Assembly: GCA_040757335.1 (NCBI GenBank)
Contig: JBFLXB010000029.1
Location: 1 to 50,736, forward strand
DNA from: Nitrospirota bacterium
GTDB taxonomy: Bacteria; Nitrospirota; Nitrospiria; 2-01-FULL-66-17
DNA length: 50,736 bases
Direction of reading: 5' to 3'
Part shown: piece after piece, positions 38,331 through 46,612 of the stretch
Position numbering within the stretch: position 1 is the stretch's first letter
Layout of the letters: each line of letters starts with the position of its first letter
Notes under the pieces: model-generated
What the model saw: only the letters and a program-made list of their open reading frames with translations
Database searches by the model: none
What the model was told of the DNA's origin: nothing
Translations under genes and position numbers: made by a program

Positions 38331-39131
38331 ATGGACATGCGACAACAGATGGAACGCTACACCCTGGATCTGCGCGATCGGATCTGTCGCGCGTTCGAAT
38401 CCCTCGACACCGCCAAGTTCGAACAACGGGCCTGGCGGCGCGAAGGCGGCGGGGGCGGCGGGGTGATGTCGAGCATGCGCGGCCGGGTCTTCGAGAAGGT
38501 CGGCGTCAACTGCTCGACGGTGTGGGGCGAGATGGACGCGGAGATGGCGGCCAAGCTCCACAGCAAAACCACGAACTTCTTCGCCACCGGTATCTCGCTC
38601 GTGGCCCACATGGCGAACCCGCTCGTTCCCGCGGTCCACATGAACGTCCGCTACCTGGAAATGGACCGGTGGTGGTTCGGGGGCGGCACCGACCTCACCC
38701 CCTACTACCCGTTTGAGGAAGACGTGCGGGACTTCCACGACGCGCTGCGTCGCGCCTGCGATCGGCACGATACGGGCTATTACCCCCGCTTCAAACAGTG
38801 GTGCGACGAATATTTCTTTTTACCCCATCGCAACGAGCCCCGCGGGGTGGGCGGGATCTTTTTTGACTACCTGAACGACCGCGAGCCGGAAGCGCTTTTT
38901 GCGTTCGTGCGCGAAGTCGGCGACACGTTCGTCACGATTTACCCCGAGATCGTGCGCCGCCGCAAAGATCTGCCTTTTACACCCGCGCAGCGCGAACACC
39001 AGCTCCAGCGCCGAGGCCGCTACGTGGAGTTCAATCTGATCTACGACCGGGGCACGCTGTTCGGACTGAAGACCAAGGGCGATGTGGAGGCGATTTTGAT
39101 GTCCATGCCTCCCGTGGTGACTTGGCCGTAG
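38331..39131 (+). CDS. hemF: Oxygen-dependent coproporphyrinogen III oxidase
   Basis: Haem biosynthesis: two oxidative decarboxylations of coproporphyrinogen III with O2. 266 aa from the ATG at 38331 (a GTG at 38313 is possible). Conserved blocks: GGGGGVMSSMRGRVFEKVGV, HMNVRYLEMDRWWFGGGTDL, RNEPRGVGGIFFDYLND and GRYVEFNLIYDRGTLFGLKT. The need for O2 implies aerobic or microaerobic life. Its TAG stop touches repeat R4. Confidence 0.97.
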   Translation: MDMRQQMERYTLDLRDRICRAFESLDTAKFEQRAWRREGGGGGGVMSSMRGRVFEKVGVNCSTVWGEMDAEMAAKLHSKTTNFFATGISLVAHMANPLVPAVHMNVRYLEMDRWWFGGGTDLTPYYPFEEDVRDFHDALRRACDRHDTGYYPRFKQWCDEYFFLPHRNEPRGVGGIFFDYLNDREPEALFAFVREVGDTFVTIYPEIVRRRKDLPFTPAQREHQLQRRGRYVEFNLIYDRGTLFGLKTKGDVEAILMSMPPVVTWP

Positions 39132-39318
39132 GAGCCCGTCCATGACCGGCCATCTGCGGCGTTGCCGGTCTTCAGGTTCCACGGCCGCCTCACCGTCTCG
39201 GCGGCGCTCGTGGCTCGGCGCCACTTCTTCGTGGCGCCACTCGCCTCACGTACGCACTTAGTACGCTGCGCTCCGGTGCTCGCGGCGCCTTGCATCTGAC
39301 CACTCCTGAACGGGCTCC
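39131..39318 (-). repeat. Structured dispersed repeat, copy R4 (long form)
   Basis: Ends pair as GGAGCCCGTCCATGA / GGAGCCCGTTCAGGA. Read on the minus strand: CAGATGCAAGGCG, hairpin CGTAC-TAAGTGC-GTACG with TGAGG, the GGCGCCAC/GTGGCGCC and GCCGCC/GGCGGC hairpins shared with R2, and GCAACGCCGCAGATGG. It starts at the last base of the hemF stop codon. Confidence 0.85.
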
Positions 39319-39355
39319 GCGTGTTTGCGATACTTCGAACACGCGTTAAGAACGC

Positions 39356-40102
39356 CTACGTGATTCGGCGCCGCAGGGCGGCCACTTCTTGCGCCGTTAA
39401 CTGTCGCGCTTCGCCGGGCTTAAGGTCGCCCAGCGCTACGGGGCCGATGCGGATGCGCACCAGGGTTTCGACGCGATAGCCGAGCCGGGCGCACATCCGC
39501 CGGATCTCGCGGTTTTTGCCTTCGATCAGGGTGATCTCCAGCCAGGTGCCGCGCGGCGACTCGCGGACCACCGAGACGGAGACCGGCGGCCCAAAGTCAT
39601 CGACTAGAGAAACGGGAGACGCCAAGCGCGTCACGTGCTCGCGCGTCATGCGCGGCCGCACGCGCACGTGGTACGTTTTGGGGATCAGGGATTGCGGATC
39701 AGCCACCCCGGCTCCCCAACGGCTATCGTTGGTCAGCAGCAGAAGGCCCGAGCTGTCTCGATCCAACCGCCCCACCGGCGCGAGCCACACTGACGCGCCG
39801 CCAAGGTCGGACGACGCGAGCACACCGTAGATCGTCCGACGCCCGTGTTCGTCCGCGCGCGTGGTGACGACGCCTTTGGGCTTGTGCAGCGCGAGATAGA
39901 ACCGCGGTCCCGTCGCAACGGGAACACCATCCACCGCGAAACGATTGCGTTCCAGATCCACCCGCCGATCCGGATCGCGCACCACACGCCCGTCCACCGC
40001 CACCCGCCCCGCCTCGATCCAGTCTGAGGCCAGGCTCCGAGACGTGACTCCAAGCTTCGACAGCGCCCGAGCAAGGCTGACGGCGCCCCTGCTAACTACC
40101 AC
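39356..40102 (-). CDS. rluB: RsuA/RluB-family rRNA pseudouridine synthase
   Basis: 248 aa, GTG start. N-terminal S4 RNA-binding domain (VSLARALSKLGVTSRSLASD, about 8-55), then the synthase domain with catalytic Asp in VGRLDRDSSGLLLLTND (about 118-134) and the family ending EGKNREIRRMCARLGYRVET. Paralogues RsuA, RluB, RluE and RluF are hard to separate; RluB-type (23S rRNA U2605) is the best guess from length and S4 domain. Convergent with hemF. Confidence 0.88.
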   Translation of the reverse strand: MVVSRGAVSLARALSKLGVTSRSLASDWIEAGRVAVDGRVVRDPDRRVDLERNRFAVDGVPVATGPRFYLALHKPKGVVTTRADEHGRRTIYGVLASSDLGGASVWLAPVGRLDRDSSGLLLLTNDSRWGAGVADPQSLIPKTYHVRVRPRMTREHVTRLASPVSLVDDFGPPVSVSVVRESPRGTWLEITLIEGKNREIRRMCARLGYRVETLVRIRIGPVALGDLKPGEARQLTAQEVAALRRRIT

Positions 40103-40157
40103 GACGCATCCTGCTCTTAGGGAGGGTTGCCATGTTTTCCCGATCGCGTTGCGATCG

Positions 40158-40280
40158 GAGCCTGTTCAGGAGCGCGCCAGATGCAAGGCGGCGCGAGCAC
40201 CGGACCGGAGCGTGCTGTTCTGCACGTGAGGACCGGCTGCGCAGCGCCAACGCCGCAGATGGCCGCTCATGGACGGGCTA
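40158..40280 (+). repeat. Structured dispersed repeat, copy R5 (short form)
   Basis: Left end GGAGCCTGTTCAGGAGCG, right end complementary as TAGCCCGTCCATGAGCG. Contains CAGATGCAAGGCG, the apical hairpin CGTGC-TGTTCT-GCACG (both arms changed relative to CGTAC/GTACG), TGAGG and CAACGCCGCAGATGG. The TAG stop of the HD-domain gene (minus strand, 40278-40280) forms its right terminus. Confidence 0.85.
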
Positions 40281-41708
40281 GACGTTGGTTTTGATGTGGG
40301 CCCCTTCTTGGCCGAGGACCTTTTCCGCGATGGCCGCCAATTCCAAGTCGTTGGCGTGGTCCTTGGCGAAGATTCGACACTGCACCAGTCGAGCGGGGAT
40401 AAAGTCGAGGAACTCCTGCAGAGGCTCTTTGGAGACCGCGCGCGAGGACGGGTTGTAAACATAGATCTGCTTGCCGCCCATGCGCAGGGGATTGACAGGC
40501 CGCGGGTCCTGGTAGGCGAGGTCGACCCGGAAGTCGAGTGATTTGAGCTTGGGCGGCAGCGCCGCCTTGATACCCGCTTCGAGCGCCTGCTCGGTGATGA
40601 ACGTCCGACCGCGGCCGGGCTCGCGCAAGGAGAGCGTGGCGTCGTACGCCATTTTCCACATCACGTCGCGCTGCAGAATTTTCCGCCATCCTTCGCCCAG
40701 CGCGCGTTTGGCCCGGCTGGTGGCCCGGGGCCAGGCGCGAACCGCTTCCATCAGCGACCAGTCCGTGAGCTCCAGGTACTGATCCATCTTGTCCAACGGG
40801 TTGTGCGGGAAGACGAACCGCATGGTCTCGGAAAAGAGATCGCGCAGGTGGAGGTCGATCGCCCGCGTGGTGCGGTGATAGTACACGTTGGTGTAGAGAT
40901 ACAGGCGCGCGTTGAGGAACATGGTGAGCGCGGAGCACCCGGCGCGGTGCAACGTCCACCCTTGATCCGTGATGAAGGTGTAGTGGATCAGCCGGTCAAG
41001 ATCCACCGGGCCGATCGCCACCCCGCACATGTACGCGTCGCGCAGGACGTAATCGAGGTTGTCCGCGGTGTAGATCCCCGCGATCAGCGGCTGAAGAAAT
41101 CGCAGCCAGGTCGGGTACTGCGACGGATCGTGGTCGCTGTGTTTGCAGATCAGGAATCCAATGTGCTCGGGATCCAGCACCTCGCGGGGCGCGAACGGTC
41201 CGTGCGGGCTGCGCCGGATACGACGGATCACGCCGCCCAGTTCGTCGATCACGATCCGCCGACCGATGACCTCGTGGGTGATCCCGAACCGATCGAGGAA
41301 GTTGTCGTCGAAAAAGTGGCAGAACGGCCCGTGTCCCACGTCGTGCAGGAGCGCGGTCACGCGCATGAGTTCCTCCACGTACGGGGCGGACGGACAATCG
41401 GGAACCGCGGCTTTGAGCGACGGATAGAGGTGCGTGGCGAAGCGACCGGCCACGTGCATGGCCCCGACCGAATGCACGAACCGGGTGTGCTCCGCCGAGG
41501 GAAACACCCAGCGCGCGCTCTGGAGTTGATAGACGTACCGCAGCCGCTGCACCCACGGCGTGTCGATCAGATCCTTCTCGGTCGCTTCGCGGCTCCCGTC
41601 CCCCTCCCGCGGAACCGTAAACGTGATGTACCCGTGGATGGGATCAGCGATCAGCGCCGCGCCCTGATACTGCGCCGGCCGCCGCGAACTTGAAGTGTTG
41701 TTTCGCAT
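40278..41708 (-). CDS. HD-domain phosphohydrolase (dNTPase/SAMHD1-like)
   Basis: 476 aa from the ATG at 41708. DPIHGYITFT near the start, SAEHTRFVHSVGAMHVAGRF (71-90, first His) and TALLHDVGHGPFCHFFDD (118-135, HD pair) form the metal site of the SAMHD1/dGTPase-like group; ADNLDYVLRDAYMCG supplies the last Asp. Probably hydrolyses dNTPs or another nucleotide; the substrate is inferred from family only. Long C-terminal extension. It ends on repeat R5 and begins close to repeat R6. Confidence 0.9.
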   Translation of the reverse strand: MRNNTSSSRRPAQYQGAALIADPIHGYITFTVPREGDGSREATEKDLIDTPWVQRLRYVYQLQSARWVFPSAEHTRFVHSVGAMHVAGRFATHLYPSLKAAVPDCPSAPYVEELMRVTALLHDVGHGPFCHFFDDNFLDRFGITHEVIGRRIVIDELGGVIRRIRRSPHGPFAPREVLDPEHIGFLICKHSDHDPSQYPTWLRFLQPLIAGIYTADNLDYVLRDAYMCGVAIGPVDLDRLIHYTFITDQGWTLHRAGCSALTMFLNARLYLYTNVYYHRTTRAIDLHLRDLFSETMRFVFPHNPLDKMDQYLELTDWSLMEAVRAWPRATSRAKRALGEGWRKILQRDVMWKMAYDATLSLREPGRGRTFITEQALEAGIKAALPPKLKSLDFRVDLAYQDPRPVNPLRMGGKQIYVYNPSSRAVSKEPLQEFLDFIPARLVQCRIFAKDHANDLELAAIAEKVLGQEGAHIKTNV

Positions 41709-41749
41709 TGGGTTTATCTCTTGCTTCTGCGGCGCCGTACACGCGCCGG

Positions 41750-41873
41750 CCGACCGCCGAGACGGAGGCGAATGCAAGGCGGAGGCGAGGTTTCGCCCCG
41801 GAGCGTACTGTATGCGTACGTGAGGAGCGAAACCGACCCGACAACGCCGCAGTCGCCCCGTATCGGCGGTCGG
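41750..41873 (+). repeat. Structured dispersed repeat, copy R6 (short form)
   Basis: Terminal stem CCGACCGCCGA / TCGGCGGTCGG differs from the other copies but pairs perfectly. Inside: ATGCAAGGCGG, an inner stem GGTTTCGC/GCGAAACC, the apical hairpin CGTAC-TGTATGC-GTACG with TGAGG, and CAACGCCGCAG. It lies immediately after the RNase P RNA 3' end. Confidence 0.85.
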
Positions 41874-41883
41874 TTCAAAAGCG

Positions 41884-42277
41884 GCACGCCAGAGCAAGAC
41901 CTAAGCCGAATTCTGTCCCCGCCGGAGTCCGACGGGGGATGATCATTTCTCTGGGACCGCGGTTTCCCGCGGCCTCGTGCGACCTGACCCGAGGACTCGG
42001 GCGGGCCACCCTTCTCTCCCCGAGGGGAGAACGTCCTCCTATTTGGTCTTGCTCCGGGTGGGGTTTGCCGTGCCCCCTTGGTCGCCCGCGGGGCGGTGGG
42101 CTCTTACCCCACCGTTTCACCCTTACCCCGACATGGGATCATGCCGGGGCGGTTTGTTTTCTGTGGCACTTTCCGTCCCCTTGCGGAGCCTCCGCGTTAC
42201 GGAGCACCCTGCCCTTCGGAGTTCGGACTTTCCTCTCCGGACGAACCGGAGCGATCATCCGTCCTGCTCTGGCGTGC
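41884..42277 (-). ncRNA. rnpB: RNase P RNA (bacterial type A)
   Basis: Catalytic RNA that matures tRNA 5' ends. Minus strand: P1 pairs GCACGCCAGAGCAGGAC with its complement at the 3' end (GTCTTGCTCTGGCGTGC). The P3-P4 region reads GAGGAAAGTCCGAACTCC, J-regions CAGGGTGC and GGGTAAGGGTGAAACGGTG are conserved, and the 3' P4 strand is ACAGAATTCGGCTTA. Length is about 394 nt. Ends are set by P1 pairing, accurate to a few bases. Confidence 0.95.
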
Positions 42278-42283
42278 GCGAGG

Positions 42284-42313
42284 ATTATACGCGGCCGCGC
42301 CTCACGATGTAAA
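42284..42313 (-). promoter_or_regulatory. Promoter of rnpB
   Basis: Minus strand TTTACA (42308-42313), 18 bp, TATAAT (42284-42289), directly ahead of the RNA 5' end. Confidence 0.75.
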
Positions 42314-42453
42314 CGTGCAGCGGGCCACCTCTCACGTGGCGCAGCAACGTGCAGCGCGCCACAAGCTGGCACGCAATATCCATGCGCCGCCGGATCATCC
42401 GTGGAAACGACGGCCCTTCAAACAGCCCAACCTCTCAGGGCCGAACCCTTAAC

Positions 42454-42496
42454 CGGACATTTCTACTTGGGGGAGAAGCGGACATTTCTATTTGGG
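42454..42496. repeat. Two direct copies of an 18-bp motif upstream of hup
   Basis: CGGACATTTCTACTTGGG (42454-42471) and CGGACATTTCTATTTGGG (42479-42496), 17 of 18 identical, starts 25 bp apart. They are 40 bp upstream of the hup -35 box. In the 410-bp non-coding stretch 42279-42689 the only other features seen are the rnpB and hup promoters and the hup leader. The motif may be an operator pair or an IS-end remnant. Confidence 0.6.
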
Positions 42497-42535
42497 CTTT
42501 ACAAGCAACGAATGACACGCGCGACAAATGGCGTC

Positions 42536-42565
42536 TTGACAGCATGCGCGGGGCCTTGCTATGCT
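42536..42565 (+). promoter_or_regulatory. Promoter of the HU gene
   Basis: TTGACA (42536-42541), 18 bp, TATGCT (42560-42565). Transcription from about 42572 would leave a leader of about 118 nt before the ATG at 42690, long for this window, and able to form GC-rich hairpins (about 42590-42640). Confidence 0.75.
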
Positions 42566-42689
42566 ACGCGCATTTCATTTTCGGTATGCGGGTCGCGCGG
42601 CTCGGCACCACGCTTGGCCGCGTGGCTACGAGGATGTGGGAGGGCGGGACGTCGGGCACCATCACATTCACTCGGACCAGGAGGGGCGC

Positions 42690-42962
42690 ATGACCAAAGC
42701 AGAGTTGATCGACAAGATTGCCGGTTCAGCGGGGATCTCCAAAACGTCGGCCGGGAAGGCGCTCAGCGCCTTTGTCACCGGCGTCACGGGCGCGCTCAAA
42801 AAGGGCCAGCGAGTGTCGCTCGTGGGCTTCGGTACCTTCGCGGTGTCCAAGCGTAAGGCGCGTATGGGCCGTAACCCGCGCACCGGGGAGGCGATCAAAA
42901 TCGCCGCCACCAAGGTTCCCCGTTTTTCCGCTGGCAAGACGTTCAAATCCGCTATTCGTTAA
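42690..42962 (+). CDS. hup: DNA-binding protein HU
   Basis: 90-aa histone-like protein that bends and compacts [43 protein letters not shown] and [10 protein letters not shown] are the family signature with the beta-arm RNPRTG; the C-terminus [12 protein letters not shown] is HU-like. AGGAGG precedes the ATG. IHF subunits are a possible alternative, but the C-terminus favours HU. Confidence 0.95.
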   Translation: MTKAELIDKIAGSAGISKTSAGKALSAFVTGVTGALKKGQRVSLVGFGTFAVSKRKARMGRNPRTGEAIKIAATKVPRFSAGKTFKSAIR

Positions 42963-43037
42963 GACCGGCTCTCGCGCCCCGTCGCGCGGGTCTTAGACAT
43001 TCGAGCGGCTGTGGCGGAACGTCGTCACAGCCGCTCG
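42961..43037 (+). terminator. Two stem-loops after hup
   Basis: A 7-bp stem TAAGACC/GGTCTTA (42961-42996) includes part of the stop codon, and an 11-bp stem GAGCGGCTGTG/CACAGCCGCTC lies at 43004-43037. Neither is followed by a T-tract, so intrinsic termination is uncertain. Confidence 0.4.
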
Positions 43038-43054
43038 CGCGTCGAGCGAATCGC

Positions 43055-43084
43055 TTGACAACGCGGAAAGCCATTAAGTAGGAT
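43055..43084 (+). promoter_or_regulatory. Promoter of tRNA-Val
   Basis: TTGACA (43055-43060), 18 bp, TAGGAT (43079-43084), about 18 bp before the tRNA. Confidence 0.7.
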
Positions 43085-43102
43085 GGGCACTCCGCGGAGG
43101 CC

Positions 43103-43177
43103 AGGCACGTAGCTCAGGGGGAGAGCGCTACCTTGACACGGTAGAGGTCGGCGGTTCAAGACCGCCCGTGCCTACCA
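43103..43177 (+). tRNA. tRNA-Val(GAC)
   Basis: Acceptor AGGCACG pairs with CGTGCCT, discriminator A and encoded CCA. The anticodon stem CTACC/GGTAG encloses loop TTGACAC, giving anticodon GAC. D-arm GCTC/GAGC and T-arm GGCGGTTCAAGACCGCC are normal. Confidence 0.96.
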
Positions 43178-43389
43178 TCCGAGCGTACTGAGCGCCTCGC
43201 GGGCCCCGTTTTCCCGGGCCGAGAAGCGAAATCCTCAACGGGTGTGTACTGGAAAGGTGTATTCTGGACCGTCATGAATTGTGTGGACTTTTTGAAGCCA
43301 TTCCGGTGTGTTGTGCAACGCGCCATGCCGCTGCCACCTGTTCGCCACGCCTCTTGATTCCCTCCCGATGATCGTCGAACACCCGCTGT

Positions 43390-45363
43390 ATGTCGGCTGA
43401 CATGCGCCAGATCACGCTGACGTTCCCCGACGGCACGACCAAGGCATACCCGGCCGGGGTCACCCCTTTGACCGTGATCGAGGGACTGAATCCTGCGGTC
43501 AGGGCCCGCGCGGTGTCGCTCAGGGTGAACGGTAAACCGTCCGACTTGCACACGCCGCTGACCCACGACGCGCAGGTCGAGCCGCTGGCCTTCGATACCC
43601 CCGACGGGCGCGAGGTGTTTCGTCACAGCTCGGCGCACTTGATGGCGCAGGCCGTCAAGCGCCTGTTCCCCGGCGTCAAGCTGGCGATCGGTCCCGCGAT
43701 CGAAGACGGCTTTTATTACGACTTCGACTACGACCGCCCCCTGACTCCCGAGGACCTCGACAAGATCGAGACCACGATGCAAGAGTTGGCCCGGACCGGG
43801 TGGTCGATCGAGCGCCAGGAGATGCCCAAGGCGGACGCGATCCGGTTCTTTCGCGAGCGCGGTGAGCCGTATAAGGTCGAAATCATCGAAGGGATCCCCG
43901 ACCCCACCGTCAGCCTGTACAAACAAGGCGAGTTTATTGACCTGTGCGAAGGACCGCACCTGGCCACCACCGCCGGGGTCGCGCATTTCAAGCTCATGAC
44001 CGTCGCAGGCGCGTACTGGCGCGGCGATGAAAAGAACCGGATGTTGCAACGGATTTACGGCACGTCGTTCCCCACCCGCGAAGAGCTCGACGCGCACCTC
44101 GCCCGGTTGGAAGAAGCCAAACGCCGCGACCACCGCAAACTGGGCCGCGATCTGGATCTGTTTTCCATGACCGACGAGGTGGGCCCGGGCCTGGTGTTGT
44201 GGCACCCCAAGGGCGCCCGCATCCGCCGGACCATCGAAGACTTCTGGCGAGGGGAACACGACCGCGCGGGGTACGACATGGTCTACAGCCCTCACGTGGC
44301 CAAGCTCGAGCTGTGGAGGCGCAGCGGCCACGTGGACTTTTATCGCGACAACATGTTCGCGCCCATGGACGTTGAAGGGATCGAATACGAACTCAAGCCC
44401 ATGAACTGCCCCTTCCACATCATGGTCTACAGGTCGCATCCCCGGAGCTACCGAGACCTGCCGGTGCGATTCGCCGAACTCGGCACGGTCTATCGCTTCG
44501 AACGCTCGGGCGTCCTGCACGGCTTGTTGCGGGTGCGCGGGTTTACGCAGGACGACGCGCATCTGTTTTGCCGCCCCGACCAGCTCCAGCACGAAATCAC
44601 CACCGTGCTGGAGTTCGTGACCGCCATGCTGACCACCTTCGGCTTCCCGGATTTCGACATCTACCTCTCCACGCGCCCCGAGAAATACGTGGGCGCGTTG
44701 GATCGCTGGGACCTTGCCACGTCGGCGTTGGAGGGCGCGCTCCGCGCCAAGGGTCTGGCCTATCAGGTCGACCCCGGTGAAGGCGTGTTCTACGGTCCCA
44801 AGATCGACATCAAGATCAAAGACATCCTCAAGCGGTCCTGGCAGTGCGCGACGATCCAGGTGGACTTCAATTTCCCCGAGCGGTTCGGGCTGGTCTACAC
44901 CGGCGAAGACGGAAAGGAGCACCAGCCGATCATGATCCATCGAGCCCTGCTCGGCTCGCTCGAACGGTTCCTCGGCGTGTTGATCGAGCACTACGGCGGC
45001 GCGTTCCCGACCTGGCTCGCGCCCACGCAAGCGATCGTGTTGCCTATCGCGGATCGTGTACACCCCTTTGCGCGCGAGGTCGCGGGCACGTTGGCCGGCC
45101 GAGGCATCCGGGCCGAGGTGGACGCCCGCAACGAGAAGATCGGGCTGAAGATCCGCGAGGCCCAGTTGGCCAAGATCCCGTACATGCTGGTGGTCGGCGA
45201 CCGCGAGGCCGCAGCAGGCACCGTGTCGGTTCGCCGGCGCGACGGCCAGGAACTGCCCGGCCAGCCGGTTTCGGCAGTGGCTGAGCACATCGAATCGGAA
45301 ATTCGTTCGCGTGGAGCCGGCCCCTCCACGGGAACAGGACCCGTGCCCAAGGGCCGGGCGTGA
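43390..45363 (+). CDS. thrS: Threonyl-tRNA synthetase
   Basis: Class II synthetase with zinc-assisted threonine recognition and editing. 657 aa: TGS domain (about 5-65; LTFPDGTTKAYPAG), editing domain (about 66-240; HSSAHLMAQAVKRLFPG and LCEGPH), catalytic core (about 250-540; YELKPMNCPFHIMVY, RVRGFTQDDAHLFC, PIMIHRALLGSLERFLG, giving the Cys and two His of the zinc site), and the anticodon-binding domain (about 550-645). Starts at ATG 43390 or 43402; no strong ribosome-binding site is seen. Heads the thrS-infC-rpmI-rplT cluster. No T-box leader was seen upstream. Confidence 0.97.
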   Translation: MSADMRQITLTFPDGTTKAYPAGVTPLTVIEGLNPAVRARAVSLRVNGKPSDLHTPLTHDAQVEPLAFDTPDGREVFRHSSAHLMAQAVKRLFPGVKLAIGPAIEDGFYYDFDYDRPLTPEDLDKIETTMQELARTGWSIERQEMPKADAIRFFRERGEPYKVEIIEGIPDPTVSLYKQGEFIDLCEGPHLATTAGVAHFKLMTVAGAYWRGDEKNRMLQRIYGTSFPTREELDAHLARLEEAKRRDHRKLGRDLDLFSMTDEVGPGLVLWHPKGARIRRTIEDFWRGEHDRAGYDMVYSPHVAKLELWRRSGHVDFYRDNMFAPMDVEGIEYELKPMNCPFHIMVYRSHPRSYRDLPVRFAELGTVYRFERSGVLHGLLRVRGFTQDDAHLFCRPDQLQHEITTVLEFVTAMLTTFGFPDFDIYLSTRPEKYVGALDRWDLATSALEGALRAKGLAYQVDPGEGVFYGPKIDIKIKDILKRSWQCATIQVDFNFPERFGLVYTGEDGKEHQPIMIHRALLGSLERFLGVLIEHYGGAFPTWLAPTQAIVLPIADRVHPFAREVAGTLAGRGIRAEVDARNEKIGLKIREAQLAKIPYMLVVGDREAAAGTVSVRRRDGQELPGQPVSAVAEHIESEIRSRGAGPSTGTGPVPKGRA

Positions 45364-45410
45364 TGCGCCGGGGCTCGGCGGAACAGAACCGAGCGGACGG
45401 ACTGAGTCGG

Positions 45411-45420
45411 TAAAGGAGGT
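45411..45420 (+). promoter_or_regulatory. Ribosome-binding site that fixes the infC start
   Basis: TAAAGGAGGT is a near-perfect Shine-Dalgarno. Five bases later comes ATC at 45426, in frame with infC; no ATG lies at that spacing. Confidence 0.8.
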
Positions 45421-45425
45421 CATCT

Positions 45426-45929
45426 ATCGCAGGGAAACTTCGGGTTAACCAGGAAATTCGAATCCGCGAAGTGCGGGTCATCGGCCCCAACTCCGAGCAG
45501 CTCGGGATCCTTGCGATCGGCGACGCGCTCAAACGCGCCGAAGAAGCGGGGTTGGACCTCGTGGAAGTCGCGCCGACCGCCAGCCCTCCCGTGTGCCGGA
45601 TCATCGACTACGGGAAATACCGGTACGAGCAGGCGAAGAAACAACACGGGGCCAAGCAGAAATCCGCGCAGCTCAAGGAGGTCAAGCTCCGCCCCTTCAC
45701 CGACACGCACGACCTTGAGTTCAAGACGCGCCACGCGCGCGACTTCCTGGCCGAGGGACACAAGGTGAAGATCACCGTGATGTTCCGGGGCCGCGAGATG
45801 GCGCACCAGGAAGCGGGGCGGAACGTGCTGGCCAAGGTGATCGAGCAGTTGGGATCCGCAGCGCAGGTCGAACAGCAGCCGCGGATGGAGGGTCGGAACA
45901 TGAGTATCTTGCTGGCGCCCAAACACTGA
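45426..45929 (+). CDS. infC: Translation initiation factor IF-3 (ATC start)
   Basis: Prevents premature subunit joining and checks the start codon. From ATC at 45426 the frame reads (I)AGKLRVNQEIRIREVRVIGP, the expected IF-3 N-terminus, so the GTG at 45471 is too late by 15 residues. 167 aa: N-domain with GPNSEQLGILAIGDALKRAE and linker YEQAKKQ, then the C-domain (VKLRPFTDTHDLEFKTRHAR, FLAEGHKVKITVMFRGREMA). A rare start codon (AUU in E. coli) is the known basis of IF-3 autoregulation; ATC probably serves the same purpose here. Confidence 0.95.
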   Translation: MAGKLRVNQEIRIREVRVIGPNSEQLGILAIGDALKRAEEAGLDLVEVAPTASPPVCRIIDYGKYRYEQAKKQHGAKQKSAQLKEVKLRPFTDTHDLEFKTRHARDFLAEGHKVKITVMFRGREMAHQEAGRNVLAKVIEQLGSAAQVEQQPRMEGRNMSILLAPKH

Positions 45930-45940
45930 AAGGAACCACG

Positions 45941-46159
45941 ATGCCACGAACGGGAAAAAAGATGAAAACACACCGGGGCGCGCACAAGCGGTTTCGGACC
46001 ACGGGGTCGGGGAAGATCGTCCGCAAGCGCTCGGGCAAGCGCCACCTCTTGAGCCACAAGAGCGCGCGTCGAAAACGCGGCTACAGCCTGCCCGCGGTGC
46101 TCAGCCCCGCGCAGCAGGACATGATCAAGCGTCTACTTCCCTACGGGGGAAAGACCTAA
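45941..46159 (+). CDS. rpmI: 50S ribosomal protein L35
   Basis: 72 aa, basic. KMKTHRGAHKRFRTTGSGKI and HLLSHKSARRKRGY are the L35 signatures. The start MPRTGKKMKTHRG has a few more residues than the usual MPKMKTHRG; the ATG at 45962 is an alternative, but an AAAGGAA ribosome-binding site supports 45941. Lies between infC and rplT. Confidence 0.96.
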   Translation: MPRTGKKMKTHRGAHKRFRTTGSGKIVRKRSGKRHLLSHKSARRKRGYSLPAVLSPAQQDMIKRLLPYGGKT

Positions 46160-46194
46160 CACGCACGACCGTATCAGATTGAAAGGAGTAATCG

Positions 46195-46560
46195 ATGCCT
46201 CGCACCAAAGGCGGACCCAAAACTAAAGAACGACGACGCAAACGCCTCAAGCTGGCCAAAGGCGCCTTCGGCGGCAAGAGCCGCCTCTTCCGCACCGCGA
46301 CCGAGCTGGTGGACAAAGGACGCCAGTACGCGTTCCGCGACCGCCGCGCGCGCAAGCGAGACTTCCGCCGGCTTTGGATCGCCAGGATTTCCGCGGCCAC
46401 GCGGATGGAAGGCCTGTCCTACAGCCAGTTCATGGCCGCGCTGAAAAATCTGGGCGTCACGCTGAATCGCAAAGTCCTTGCAGAGCTGGCGATCGCGGAT
46501 CCCGCGGGATTCTCCAAGATCGTGAGCCAAGCCAAGACCAAAACTGCAACGGCAGCGTAA
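46195..46560 (+). CDS. rplT: 50S ribosomal protein L20
   Basis: 121 aa. Early 23S rRNA-binding protein, needed for 50S assembly. RRRKRLKLAKGAFGGKSRLF, YAFRDRRARKRDFRRLWIAR and GLSYSQFMAALKNLGVTLNR are family blocks. AAAGGAG precedes the ATG. Last gene before the terminator at 46583. Confidence 0.97.
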   Translation: MPRTKGGPKTKERRRKRLKLAKGAFGGKSRLFRTATELVDKGRQYAFRDRRARKRDFRRLWIARISAATRMEGLSYSQFMAALKNLGVTLNRKVLAELAIADPAGFSKIVSQAKTKTATAA

Positions 46561-46582
46561 CCGGACGGATTGGGAAACTTGA

Positions 46583-46612
46583 GAGGGGCGCGCAAGCGCC
46601 CCTCTTCGTTTT
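46583..46612 (+). terminator. Rho-independent terminator of thrS-infC-rpmI-rplT
   Basis: Stem GAGGGGCGC / GCGCCCCTC (9 bp), loop GCAA, then TTCGTTTTT. It ends at the base next to the pheT stop, so it separates convergent operons; the minus-strand side lacks a good T-tract. Confidence 0.9.

Noticed and set aside
42454-42496. Possible CRISPR array
   Set aside because: Only two short copies, a 7-bp gap and no cas genes in the window.
43178-43389. T-box or riboswitch leader for thrS
   Set aside because: No specifier-loop or T-box core sequence and no terminator/antiterminator pair were seen between tRNA-Val and thrS.
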